DNA of 64,000 nucleotides from assembly GCF_015775515.1 (NCBI RefSeq), contig NZ_CP065383.1:1798001-1862000 (forward strand). Direction: 5' to 3'. This DNA is from Atribacter laminatus (GTDB lineage Bacteria > Atribacterota > Atribacteria > Atribacterales > Atribacteraceae). Every line of letters starts with the position of its first letter. Position 1 is the stretch's first letter. The notes beneath the pieces were generated by a model, which did no database searches, was not told where the DNA came from, and saw nothing but the letters and a program-made list of their open reading frames with translations. The translations under genes and the position numbers were made by a program. Positions 36,091 through 45,300 of the stretch are shown piece by piece.

Positions 36091-37056
36091 ATGAAACAAT
36101 TTACCAAGCCAATCGTGGTAGTGAGCAAATGTTTGGGCTTTGATTCTTGTCGATACAATGGGCAAATGATACCAGTTGATTTTATAGAGAAAATGAAACC
36201 CTATGTTCATTTTGTTCCGGTTTGCCCCGAGGTGGAAATTGGCTTAGGAATTCCACGCGATCCAATACGTATATTATCCGTAAATGGAGATTTAAGGCTG
36301 ATGCAACCGATAACCGGCCATGATTATTCCGATAAAATGAAACATTTTGCCTTGGAATTTTTGCAGAGTTTACCCGATGTAGACGGATTCATTCTCAAAG
36401 GTCGATCTCCCTCTTGTGGCGTTAAAGATGTCAAGATCTATCAAAGTATTGATAAAGGTCCATCCATAGGAACAACTCGAGGCTTCTTTGGCGAGGCAGT
36501 TTTTAACGCTTTTCCTTTCTTACCAATTGAGGATGAGGGACGGTTATCCAATTTAAAAATTCGCGATCATTTTTATACATCCCTATTTGTTTTAGCAGAT
36601 TTTCGCCAACTGCGTGGTCAACCGTCACGGCAACAACTGGTTCGGTTTCATACTGAGCTTAAGATGGTCCTTATGGCATATAATCAAAGTGAAATGAGAG
36701 TGATGGGGAGAATAGTTGCTCAAGTGAATAAAGAACCTATAAACGAAGTGTACAACGACTATCAATCCCACCTTTTAAAAGCACTTTTTCGTTCACCCAA
36801 GGCTCCCTCAATAATTAATGTTTTTATGCATGCTCTCGGATACTTTTCTACCCGGCTTCATTCGAATGAAAAGGCTTTTTTTCTCAACTCTTTGGAAAAA
36901 TATCGGTCAGGTCGGAGTACCTTTGCAACTAATCTTCAGCTTCTTCGTTCCTGGGTTATTCGTTTTGATGAACCTTATTTAAAAGGTCAGCGTTTTTTTA
37001 ATCCTTATCCCGAAGAGCTCATGGAATTAGTGGATTCTGGTAAGGGACGTGAATAG
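36091..37056 (+). CDS. DUF523-DUF1722 fusion protein (YbgA-type)
   Basis: 321 residues from ATG 36091, which sits 1 nt behind the photolyase stop; the frame is open to 36028 inside that gene. The N-terminal half is DUF523 (VVSKCLGFDSCRYNGQM, VCPEVEIGLGIPRDPIRI, KGRSPSCGVKDVKIY with conserved Cys), the C-terminal half DUF1722 (FHTELKMVLMAYNQ, then PYLKGQRFFNPYP). Two-domain relatives are common, and E. coli YbgA carries the DUF1722 part next to phrB. The Cys pattern suggests an Fe-S cluster or thiol chemistry. Function is unknown, but the conserved neighbourhood points to DNA photorepair or thymidine-related metabolism. Confidence 0.93.
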   Translation: MKQFTKPIVVVSKCLGFDSCRYNGQMIPVDFIEKMKPYVHFVPVCPEVEIGLGIPRDPIRILSVNGDLRLMQPITGHDYSDKMKHFALEFLQSLPDVDGFILKGRSPSCGVKDVKIYQSIDKGPSIGTTRGFFGEAVFNAFPFLPIEDEGRLSNLKIRDHFYTSLFVLADFRQLRGQPSRQQLVRFHTELKMVLMAYNQSEMRVMGRIVAQVNKEPINEVYNDYQSHLLKALFRSPKAPSIINVFMHALGYFSTRLHSNEKAFFLNSLEKYRSGRSTFATNLQLLRSWVIRFDEPYLKGQRFFNPYPEELMELVDSGKGRE

Positions 37057-37070
37057 AGAGGGGAGATATC

Positions 37071-37460
37071 GTGGAAAGAGATGAAATCATGGGTATGGTT
37101 CGGGATATTCTCGATCAACTTCCTGACCATATTCGAGAAAATATTAAGAATTTGGAGTTTGTTATTGAGGATCGACCGAATTTTGAAATTAAACGCCGAT
37201 TTCGTGGAGCAATGTTATTGGGACTTTATCAGGGGGTTCCTCTCCCCAAAAGAGGCCCAGGGTATACTTTTGTTCTTCCTGATCGGATATCGTTATTCTA
37301 TGAGAACTTATTGAAAGTGGTCCGAGATGATGGAGAGTGGCCAAGAGTTTTAAAAGATGTCATTTTGCACGAAATTGGTCATTATTTTGGGTTTAATGAA
37401 ATGGAAATACGGAAATTAATGGATGAGATGATACCAGAAACTGATAAGGGGATGGATTAA
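37071..37460 (+). CDS. Zincin-like metallopeptidase family protein (DUF1025 type)
   Basis: 129 residues from GTG 37071, with GGGGAG 6 nt upstream. It belongs to the small possible zinc metallopeptidases: zinc motif HEIGHYFG (His100, Glu101, His104) and the usual LGLYQGVPLP block. The fold is minimal, with no prodomain or signal peptide, so it is cytoplasmic. Third gene of the photolyase operon; stop and the next start are 3 nt apart. Substrate unknown. Confidence 0.9.
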   Translation: MERDEIMGMVRDILDQLPDHIRENIKNLEFVIEDRPNFEIKRRFRGAMLLGLYQGVPLPKRGPGYTFVLPDRISLFYENLLKVVRDDGEWPRVLKDVILHEIGHYFGFNEMEIRKLMDEMIPETDKGMD

Positions 37461-37463
37461 AAA

Positions 37464-37958
37464 ATGGCTCAAGATGTAAATTGGTATTGGCAGCAGGTCA
37501 AGAAAATATTTTATGATGATGCTCATATGATTGATCATACCCAAAAAGTCTTGGAATATGCGGAACAAATTCTCTCTAACCAGCCAGGTATGAGCGAAGA
37601 AGAAAAAAGACGAACAAAGATTGCAGTTCTCCTTCACGATATAGGTATATTAGAAGCAGAGAAAAAACACGGTTCTCGATCAGGAAAATTTCAGCACATT
37701 GAAGGGCCACCTCTTGTTCGGGAAATAACCAAACAGGCCGAGGAGGAGCCAGAATTTTTAGAACGAGTGTCATATATAGTTGGGAATCACCACAATTTTT
37801 CCAAGGCGGATGGGATTGATTTTCAAATTCTGATAGAAGCTGATATGTTGGTTAATTTACAAAACGAAAAGATAAAGAAAAATAAACTCGAGGAATTTAT
37901 AAATAAATTTTTTAAAACGAATAAGGGAAGAGAATTAGCTCAAAAAACTTATTTATAA
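37464..37958 (+). CDS. HD-domain phosphohydrolase
   Basis: 164 residues with an HD domain: His25 (DHTQKV), His58-Asp59 (LLHDIG), His78 and later GNHHN and IEADMLVN (Asp126). These are the metal ligands of HD phosphohydrolases, which act on nucleotides or phosphate esters. It is the last gene of the operon starting with the photolyase. Its close packing with a zincin and a DUF523/1722 protein is suggestive but no substrate can be given. Confidence 0.9.
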   Translation: MAQDVNWYWQQVKKIFYDDAHMIDHTQKVLEYAEQILSNQPGMSEEEKRRTKIAVLLHDIGILEAEKKHGSRSGKFQHIEGPPLVREITKQAEEEPEFLERVSYIVGNHHNFSKADGIDFQILIEADMLVNLQNEKIKKNKLEEFINKFFKTNKGRELAQKTYL

Positions 37959-38072
37959 AGATAACAAGTCTCAATTTTTTAAATTTTTTTCATATAATAT
38001 AACTCTGGTTTGAAAACAGATATGTTATAATGATGCGTGATTTTTCAACACCATAAACAGGAGGAATGGCTC

Positions 38073-38255
38073 ATGGCTTTAAAAATTGATGAAGAAGCTT
38101 GTATTGGTTGTGAATTATGTGTTCAAGTATGTCCCGATGTTTTTGAAATGAATGATGATGGAAAAAGCATCATTAAACCTGGAAGTGATGAAAATTTGGA
38201 ATGTGTTGATGAAGCGATTGATTCCTGTCCTACAAGTGCCATAATCAAGGAATAA
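38073..38255 (+). CDS. Single-cluster [4Fe-4S] ferredoxin
   Basis: 60 residues from ATG 38073, with AGGAGG 8 nt upstream; the frame is open to 38037 without a better site. The pattern CIGCELCVQVCP plus a distant SCPTSA Cys is that of single [4Fe-4S] (or [3Fe-4S]) ferredoxins of Thermotoga/clostridial type; the second CxxCxxC group is absent. A soluble electron carrier. Strong terminator follows. Confidence 0.95.
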   Translation: MALKIDEEACIGCELCVQVCPDVFEMNDDGKSIIKPGSDENLECVDEAIDSCPTSAIIKE

Positions 38256-38262
38256 AATATTT

Positions 38263-38290
38263 AGCCCGGTAAATCTCCGGGCTTTTCTAA
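38263..38290 (+). terminator. Rho-independent terminator of the ferredoxin gene
   Basis: AGCCCGG-N7-CCGGGCT (7-bp stem, 38263-38283) followed by a T-rich tract. Confidence 0.85.
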
Positions 38291-38318
38291 ATTTTTTTAG
38301 AATTTTTGCTGTAGGGTC

Positions 38319-38347
38319 TTGATATTGAAGGATAATTTCTATAGAAT
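38319..38347 (+). promoter_or_regulatory. Promoter of tRNA-Glu
   Basis: TTGATA (38319-38324) and TAGAAT (38342-38347) with 17 nt between, placing transcription start about 30 nt before the tRNA. Confidence 0.65.
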
Positions 38348-38385
38348 AAACACTGCTTGTTCGATAAAGTAAAATAATTATGTGC

Positions 38386-38462
38386 GCCCTCATCGTCTAG
38401 CCTGGTAAGGACACCGCCCTTTCAAGGCGGCGACAGCGGTTCAAATCCGCTTGAGGGCGCCA
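38386..38462 (+). tRNA. tRNA-Glu (anticodon TTC)
   Basis: Complete cloverleaf of 77 nt. Acceptor stem GCCCTCA / TGAGGGC, then G73 and an encoded CCA at 38460-38462. The anticodon stem CCGCC / GGCGG holds loop CTTTCAA, so the anticodon is TTC. T arm AGCGG-TTCAAAT-CCGCT. The D region GTCTAG and AGGAC matches bacterial tRNA-Glu. A T run follows the CCA and may terminate. Confidence 0.97.
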
Positions 38463-38908
38463 TTTTTTTATCGAAGAATGTTTTCATAACTTTTTTTTGC
38501 TTACCCTTCAGAGTGAAGCCCGCAATTCATACTTTTTTTGAACTCTCGATGCTATAATTCAGTAAGTCAGATCATGCTTTGTTTCAACACCAAATTTTAG
38601 ATAAGGCTTATCGTTTTTTTTGGAAAGAAATAGGCAGAAAAATTTCTTCATTCTGATAAATCTTCCATGGTGGGATGAAGGAGTAAAATTTTTAATTGAA
38701 ATGAATTAAAAAAAACCTTCTCCCTTGAAGAGGAAGGTGAGATGAGTGTGAAAACAAAGATTCGACATGCCATGGCATGTCGCTACATTATATGAAGATC
38801 GGGCGTAATTTATTGTGACCCTTCATTTTTTAATTCTTTTGTAGGGGCTTGATTTATCATGCCCATGGGTTTTCAGAATGGAAAAATTTATGATTTTGGA
38901 GGATTGAA
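38463..38908. repeat. Intergenic region with composite repeat (forward) and an orphan extended -10
   Basis: The first 250 bp hold no gene; a TGCTATAAT extended -10 occurs at 38550-38558 with no good -35. Then a diverged TTCTCCCTTGAAG repeat (38717-38745) and a forward composite element (about 38751-38880) with a perfect palindrome (38763-38782) directly upstream of the YchF-like gene. Confidence 0.7.
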
Positions 38909-39988
38909 ATGAAAATTGGAATGTTTGGTCTTCCTTTAACTGGGAAAACAACCATATTTTCCCTATTAGCTGGAATTCCCTATGATAGTTCTTTTAAAAC
39001 GGAAGCCGATGAAAAAATATCTCGGATTAAGGATGAGAGATTAGATATCTTGGCAAAAATGTATAATCCACAACGGATTGTTTATGCTTCTTTGGATTTT
39101 GTTGATATTCCAAGCTTTGATATGGCTGCTGATAAAAAGGAAAAAAACAAAATATTCCAGATGATTCAAAATGTTGATGCGCTCCTATTGGTAATCAGAG
39201 CTTTTCGGAACGACCAGGTTCCTTTCCCTTTGGGTGCCGAAACACCCCGACAACAATTAGAAGCCCTTCGAACCGAACTTATAATAAGGGATATGGAAGT
39301 TGTCGAAAATCGAATTCTTCGTTTGCAGGAGCAAAAAAGAAAGAAAAAGCCAACGCCTGAAGAAGAAAGGGAAGAAGTATTATTGGGTATGATTCAAAAA
39401 GAATTGGAAGATGGAAATTTTGCATCCCGTCTTCAATTGACCAATGAAGATAAAAAAGTATTAGGATCGCTGGCCTGTTTTACCTTAAAACCGATAATTA
39501 CTGTCGTGAATGTCGATGATGAACACTTATCGAAAGATGTATTTCCGGGTAAACAATTAATTTTGGATGAATGTATCAAACAAAACTTTGCTTTTCTGAT
39601 TATATCGGGAAAAATTGAATCGGAATTAATTGAGCTTGATGAAGAAGCAAGAAAAGAATTTATGACTGAACTCAATATTCAGAAAACTGGGATCGAACGT
39701 TTAGCAAAAGTCGTTTTTGATCATATAGGTTTTATTTCATTTTTTACTGTGGGGAAAGATGAAGTGCGCTCCTGGACCATTGAACGTGGAACGACTATGA
39801 AAATGGCGGCGGCAAAAATTCACACCGATTTAGCTCGAGGATTTATTAAAGCAGAAGTTATGAAATTTTCTGATCTGATTCGCTTGGAGACTGAAGAAAA
39901 GGTTAAACAAGCGGGATTGTGGAAGTTGGCCGGAAAAGAAGAAATTGTTGAAGATGCTGATATTATAACCATTCGATCTAGTCTCTAG
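38909..39988 (+). CDS. YchF/OLA1-family P-loop GTPase/ATPase
   Basis: 359 residues, slightly shorter and more diverged than E. coli YchF (363). G1 GLPLTGKT (7-14), a G3-like DFVDIPSFD, a helical insert around residues 120-185 and a C-terminal TGS/DUF933 region (FFTVGKDEVRSWTIERG; ARGFIKAEVMKFSDLI). The G4 motif is NVDD rather than NKxD; YchF proteins have NxxE and prefer ATP. The protein binds ribosomes in known cases. GGAGG lies 5-6 nt before the ATG. Gene directly downstream of a composite repeat, which may contain or lie over its promoter. Confidence 0.9.
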   Translation: MKIGMFGLPLTGKTTIFSLLAGIPYDSSFKTEADEKISRIKDERLDILAKMYNPQRIVYASLDFVDIPSFDMAADKKEKNKIFQMIQNVDALLLVIRAFRNDQVPFPLGAETPRQQLEALRTELIIRDMEVVENRILRLQEQKRKKKPTPEEEREEVLLGMIQKELEDGNFASRLQLTNEDKKVLGSLACFTLKPIITVVNVDDEHLSKDVFPGKQLILDECIKQNFAFLIISGKIESELIELDEEARKEFMTELNIQKTGIERLAKVVFDHIGFISFFTVGKDEVRSWTIERGTTMKMAAAKIHTDLARGFIKAEVMKFSDLIRLETEEKVKQAGLWKLAGKEEIVEDADIITIRSSL

Positions 39989-40051
39989 TCAATCGAAAAT
40001 GAATGGTTTTTTCTTTAAAATTTTTTTATTTTAAGGAGGCGGATTATTTCG

Positions 40052-40585
40052 ATGGCGAAAAAGGTTGTATTCTTTTTTCTTCTTTTTTTCTTGAATCAAG
40101 CAAATTTTCCAAACAATTTATATGCCATTGAAAATCAAAATAAGTTAGAAGGTTGGACCACTTTTCGTGATGATTTTTTTGAAATATCATTTGCCTATCC
40201 TGAAAATTGGACGAATTATACATCACAGGAAAGAGGAGTGGTTTTAGTCCTCCCTGATGGCGTTGGGATGTTTACCTATCGTTATTCACCACTCTTTAAC
40301 GAAAAAATGAGTTTAAATGAATTTATCTCACAAAACCGAGATAGTTTGGAAAAAGCCGGAGCTGAATTTGTAGAGGATGAATTAATAACTTTTTCCAACA
40401 CTCCAGCATATAAGCTGATATATATTATGTCGGTTGGAAAAGATACTTTCAAATATCTCACCGTATGGTGTTTGCGTGAAGATAATATTTACATAACTAC
40501 GTTCAGCCACCAATCTCAATTTTTTGACCAATACCGATTAGAAATTGATAAAGTTATTGACCATATGGTAATAATCAAAAATTAA
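40052..40585 (+). CDS. Secreted PsbP/DUF1795-like protein
   Basis: 177 residues. A signal peptide (1-25, ending at LYA) is followed by one domain that begins with FRDDFFEISFAYPENWTNY, a pattern shared with PsbP/DUF1795-type domains in which a soluble beta-rich fold binds or presents small ligands. The family match is by pattern only. The ATG 40052 follows AAGGAGG (8-9 nt). The gene sits 63 nt behind ychF and converges on the FAS1 gene at 40650 with a shared terminator. Function unknown. Confidence 0.75.
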   Translation: MAKKVVFFFLLFFLNQANFPNNLYAIENQNKLEGWTTFRDDFFEISFAYPENWTNYTSQERGVVLVLPDGVGMFTYRYSPLFNEKMSLNEFISQNRDSLEKAGAEFVEDELITFSNTPAYKLIYIMSVGKDTFKYLTVWCLREDNIYITTFSHQSQFFDQYRLEIDKVIDHMVIIKN

Positions 40586-40591
40586 ATAAAA

Positions 40592-40626
40592 AAAGCCCTC
40601 TACCAATTAATTAGTAAGGGGCTTTT
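40592..40626. terminator. Bidirectional terminator
   Basis: Imperfect stem AAAAGCCCTCTAC / GTAAGGGGCTTTT with a 10-nt loop. The minus-strand side ends in a run of seven T, serving the 40650 gene; the plus side has four T. Confidence 0.7.
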
Positions 40627-40649
40627 AGGAAAAATTATTTAAAATTCAA

Positions 40650-41165
40650 TTAATTGGCTGGTTTTCCCTCTGGGGGGAGAATGACCATATCGACAAAATA
40701 GATAATCGCATTGGAAGCAGCTAAAGAGGTAATAACGCTGATCTTTTTATTCACTAAAATTGGTGGATTGGTAAAAAGAACATTCAGCAGATGTCCATTC
40801 AATGTTTTATAAGATTTTCCTTCACGGAAATCGTCAACAGAAAGACGGATTGGAATGACATGATAGGTTAAAATTTCGATTAATTTCTGCTTGTTCTCAG
40901 GTAACAATAGTCGATCAAGCTTCCCTTCGGGAAGATTAGCAAAAGCTTCGTTAGTTGGAGCAAAAATTGTGTATTGGCCATTATTCAGCTTATCGCCAAG
41001 ACCAGCAGCCTCAACGGCGGCTACAAAGGTACTGAGTTCATCTGCCATTTTAGCTGTATCCATAGCATTTACATAGGTGGTAGTTTGGGCGAGAGCTATG
41101 CTTGAGAGGAGCATGAGAGATAAAGAAAATACTAGGCTGGCAAGGATAAATCTTTTTGTCGTCAT
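40650..41165 (-). CDS. Secreted fasciclin (FAS1) domain protein 2
   Basis: 171 residues: signal peptide 1-26 (cleavage after ALA), then one FAS1 domain with YTIFAPTNEAFANLP (H1) and LTYHVIPIRLS (H2-like), and a final IYFVDMVILP. It is closer to the 41364 gene than to the 17430 gene. These domains mediate binding to surfaces or polysaccharide in other organisms. The C-terminal tail is short and lacks an anchor. AGGGG lies before the ATG. Confidence 0.93.
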   Translation of the reverse strand: MTTKRFILASLVFSLSLMLLSSIALAQTTTYVNAMDTAKMADELSTFVAAVEAAGLGDKLNNGQYTIFAPTNEAFANLPEGKLDRLLLPENKQKLIEILTYHVIPIRLSVDDFREGKSYKTLNGHLLNVLFTNPPILVNKKISVITSLAASNAIIYFVDMVILPPEGKPAN

Positions 41166-41275
41166 TTTAATAACCCCTTTTATAGTATTAGCACTTTTTG
41201 ATGTGTGCTTTGACTGAGTAACTATATCATCTTTTCAATAAATTTGTTACAAGTATTTATAAAATTTTTGAATTT

Positions 41276-41311
41276 AAAAAGCCGAGCGAAAATTTAAACG
41301 CTCGGCTTTTT
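41276..41311 (-). terminator. Rho-independent terminator of FAS1 gene 3
   Basis: AAAAAGCCGAGCG / CGCTCGGCTTTTT with a 10-nt loop; T/A runs on both sides make it functional in both directions. It lies 50 nt behind the 41364 stop. Confidence 0.9.
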
Positions 41312-41363
41312 ATCTACCTTATAGGTTATTATTCTTTATTATTATTTACCCTTTTTACTTCTC

Positions 41364-41957
41364 TCAATTCAACAAATCAACCGAACACGCCTTCCAGGGA
41401 GTGAGAACAGTATCAATCACATAGATGTTTCCATTGGTGGCTTCAATCATGTTCTTGTCGGCGACGATTCCCTTGACTTCACACGACCCCGGAGCACCGT
41501 TCATGATGTTCACGGTTCCTTCTCCTCCCACTCGGAGATACAGAGGATAGTTATCAAACAGAGTCCGCAAGGTTAAGGTGTTCACTAAGTCTCGGGCATT
41601 GACTCGGAAAGGAACCACATGGTAGGAAAGAATCTGAACCAAGAGGTCTTGATTTTCCGGTTTCAGGAGTCCATCGACAAAACCAGCCGGTAAGGCAGCA
41701 AAGGCAGCATCATTGGGAGCAAACACCGTGATGTTTTGGGTATTGGCTAAGATATCAGCCAGACCTGCTGCTTGGGCAGCTGCTAAGAGAGTGGTAAAGA
41801 TACCCGCCCCTTGGGCAGTATCAACGATATTCTTATCACTGGTGACGGTGACGATATCAGCACTGGATGCCACTCCACTCATGAAAGCGATCAAAAGAAC
41901 TACACTTACGAGAAGAAAGGTTTTTCTACTCAGAATCATCGAGGTTAATCCGTTCAT
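41364..41957 (-). CDS. Secreted fasciclin (FAS1) domain protein 3
   Basis: 197 residues. A signal peptide (to about residue 33, ending SSA) precedes one FAS1 domain with ITVFAPNDAAFAALP, LSYHVVPFRVN and INGNIYVIDTVLTP-like end (NGNIYVIDTVL). AAAGGAG lies 9 nt before ATG 41957; M7 is a possible alternative. It has the best promoter in the window (TTGACA, 16 nt, TATAAT) and a strong terminator, so it is probably highly expressed as a single gene. Codon use in this gene leans to GC-rich third positions compared with its neighbours, also a hint of high expression. Confidence 0.94.
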   Translation of the reverse strand: MNGLTSMILSRKTFLLVSVVLLIAFMSGVASSADIVTVTSDKNIVDTAQGAGIFTTLLAAAQAAGLADILANTQNITVFAPNDAAFAALPAGFVDGLLKPENQDLLVQILSYHVVPFRVNARDLVNTLTLRTLFDNYPLYLRVGGEGTVNIMNGAPGSCEVKGIVADKNMIEATNGNIYVIDTVLTPWKACSVDLLN

Positions 41958-42016
41958 AGTCTTTCACTCCTTTAGTTTTCATTCAGTATCATTAGTAAAT
42001 TACTAAACTTACTCAT

Positions 42017-42044
42017 ATTATATTCTCTTCTTTTTCTTTGTCAA
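42017..42044 (-). promoter_or_regulatory. Consensus promoter of FAS1 gene 3
   Basis: On the minus strand TTGACA (42044-42039) and TATAAT (42022-42017) are both perfect, with 16 nt between; about 60 nt upstream of the start codon. Confidence 0.85.
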
Positions 42045-42115
42045 GAGGCGAAAGAGTAAATTTTAAAAAATATTTTTAAAATCAGGGTTTGGATTTAAAA
42101 AGTAAATGACTTCTA

Positions 42116-42144
42116 TCGTCACCTTTTTAAATTTGAGATATAAT
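42116..42144 (+). promoter_or_regulatory. Possible promoter of the ankyrin/TPR gene
   Basis: TCGTCA (42116-42121), 17 nt, TATAAT (42139-42144). The -10 is perfect, the -35 poor. It would give a leader of about 155 nt before ATG 42307. The remaining 349-bp gap is AT-rich without genes. Confidence 0.4.
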
Positions 42145-42306
42145 AGAAAAGAGGGGAAACCAGCAAAGACTTCTTTTGGTAATAAATTTAAAACATGACT
42201 TTTACTCCATAAAACCCTCAGCTTTCTACGAATTATTCTTTTATAAGTTAAACAGTTGCTATCAAGTATTTTGATTTAAACTAACCAACAAAAAAGAGGG
42301 ATATCT

Positions 42307-45300
42307 ATGAAAATGAAACTCATTGTTATCTGGATTTTCGTTATATTTTTTGTTATTAGTTCTCAATCGACCTTTAGTATGGATCAAAATCCTTCTTCTC
42401 CAATAAAAGAAACAGATCTAGCCGAAGAGAAGGCATCTTCAGCTCCCAGTAGTGATGAGAGTCGTCAAGCCGAGGTAAAAGATAGTTTATCGTGTTTTGA
42501 TTTTCAATTTACTTGTGAATATGGAACTCCTGAAGAAGTTAAAGAAGCAATCAAGAATGGTTCCGATATCAACTGCCAAGATGAAGAATTGGGGTGGACT
42601 CCTTTAATGAGTGGGATGCTGAATGAATCTGCTCAGGGAATCGCCACTCTTTTAGTCGAAGCTGGTGCAAATGTAAATGTGACAAGCTGGTCGGGCATTA
42701 ATGCTCTTATGTTGGCTGCTGAATCCAGTGAGAGCAGTTTGGTGAAATATTTACTGGATAACGGAGCTAAAGAGTATATTAATGATACCGAATCGGAATA
42801 TGGTTTCACTCCTCTCATTTGGGCGGCCAAGAATAATGATACCAATGGTGGGGTGGTTATCCAAGTTTTGATCGATCATGGAGCAGATGTTAATATAAAA
42901 GATAAGAATGGATTTACAGCTATTCTATATGCAGCAATGCTAAACAGAAATGAGGATGTGATTCGCACCCTAATTCAGAATGGAGTTGATATCAATCAAA
43001 TAGGACCCAAGAATGTGACGCCCTTGATGGGGGCTATAAGTATGAATTCCAATATAAATATTACTAAATTATTACTTGATTCGGGGGCCGATGTCTCCGT
43101 CATCAGCGAGGAGGGGAAAAAGGCAATTGATTATGCCCTGGAGTTAGAAAGATTTAAAGGAACTGAGATATTACGACAATTGGCTGAAATGAGTGGAGTA
43201 GAGATTGCACAGCCAATGGTTCCCCCCGATATAGAAACTGCACCTTCACCAAACGTAGATGTAACTGCCACTCCTTTACCTACAGGATTAATAACGCCGG
43301 AGATCACCCCTACTCCTGTTCCAACCCTAGTTCTTCCTTCTATGGTTTATGCCGATCCCTCGGGAAAATTCACCCTTAATTTCCCAACCGGCTTTACTTT
43401 TTCGACTTATGTCGCAGATAGAGATATGATTGGTGCAAACTACCGCACCCCCAATGAACAAGCTTATTTAGAGGTACGTAGTTTCCCATCTTCCCAAGAC
43501 ATGCAGTTTTACATCTCTCAACATATAACAGAAATGGCTTTACGGGGGGAAAGTTCGATTACCTCCAACGGTAAAACCGGAAATATCAAAATTTACTCGA
43601 GAAAAACTGAACAGGATGAGCTCCTCACCATTGTTACAACCTATCAGGGAATTGATATTGCATTAGTGGTTATTGATCTTCCAATTGCAGTTTATCAACC
43701 TTCCAGCCCCTGGTTATTAGAGCTTTTTAAAGGAATCAATTGGGAAGAGAAAACACCAATAATTGATGGTTCTTATTCTGATCCGGATCAAAAATTTTCT
43801 TTCAAACTTCCCGATGGAGTTCGGTTTCTCTATGCTTTTAAAGAAGATTTTTGCTTCAACCAGCCTTATCGATTCCTTCCAGAAGCTGATGGGATGGTAG
43901 GCAGCACACCTGATGGTGGTCAGGTTATGATTGCCAGTTTTTCAACTCCAGAAAAATACCAAGATTATCTCAAAGAATATGATCAGCGGGTTGAGACGGG
44001 GGAATACCAAGTTCACGGAACCAGCCAATTGGATGTCCAAGGGAGCCTGGCAAAGCTTACTCTTTATTCGTATTTAGCTCAGAATCAAAAACGTGCCGAA
44101 CTTTTGGCGGTTTATGAAGGCACCTTAGTAGTTATATCGGTATGGTTGCCTGCTGACAATTATCAATCTGCTCAAACTTGGCTTTTATCTCTCTTTAAAA
44201 ACCTAACCTGGAAAAAAGAAGAGACTTTGCCTTCATTTTCTCCATTAGCTCAACCAACACCAACCCCTCAAATTACGATAACTCCTCAACCAACTGAATC
44301 ATTACAACCCACCACTTCTCCCCAAATGAGCTCGGATGACCTTTCTATTGAAGCTGCGGTTCATATTGAAAAAGGTGAATTCCAAAAAGCCATAGATCTT
44401 TTAAAACAGTCAATTGTTCTTCAACCGGATTTTGGTTTTGCCTATGGTCAACTGGCGTATTGTTATGTTCAGTTAAAGCTTTATCAAGAGGCAGTTGATG
44501 AATTATCCGATAAGCTCCTTCCTAAAAAAGAATATTCGACAGCTTATAATCTGGTGGGCTTTGCCTACGAAAACCTCGCTCGTTCGGATGAAGCGCTGGT
44601 TTTTTACCAAAAAGCTGTTGAATTGGATCCAAATTATGTTGATGCCTATAGCAACATGGGGTTTGTGCACTTTGACCAAGAACAATACCAAAAAGCCGTG
44701 GATTCCTTTAAAAAAGCTGCTGAATTAAAACCTAATGATCCGGTCATATTCAATAATCTGGGTTTTTCCTATGAAAAACTGGGACAATATGATGGAGCAC
44801 TGCAAGCTTATCAGGAAGCCGTCCGCATCAAGCCAGATTACATAAAAGCTCATGCCAACATTGGATATCTATACTTTGACCAAGAACAATACCAAAAAGC
44901 CGTGGATGCTTTAAAAAAATCCCTTGAATTAGAACCCAGTGATCCTGCTATTCTCAATACCCTGGGTTTATCCTATGAAAATCTAAAACAATATGATAAT
45001 GCTATTCAAGCCTATCAGGAAGCCATATCTATCAAGCCCGATTTTGTCAATGCTTACAATAATCTTGGAAATCTTTTTTTTGACCTGAGCCAATATCAAA
45101 ATGCCCTTGATAGCTATAAAAAGTCTCTAATCATCGACTCAACCAATCCTTACAATTATTATAATCTCGGTCTCTGTTATGAAAATTTAAAACAATATGA
45201 TAATGCTATTCAAGCCTATCAGGAAGCCATATCTATCAAGCCCGATTATGTCAATGCCCACACCAATCTCGGAGTTCTTTACTATAACCAGGATCAATCG

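Noticed and set aside
38115-38393. 92-codon minus-strand frame over the ferredoxin and terminator
   Set aside because: Antisense to a convincing ferredoxin and its terminator, with no domain pattern.
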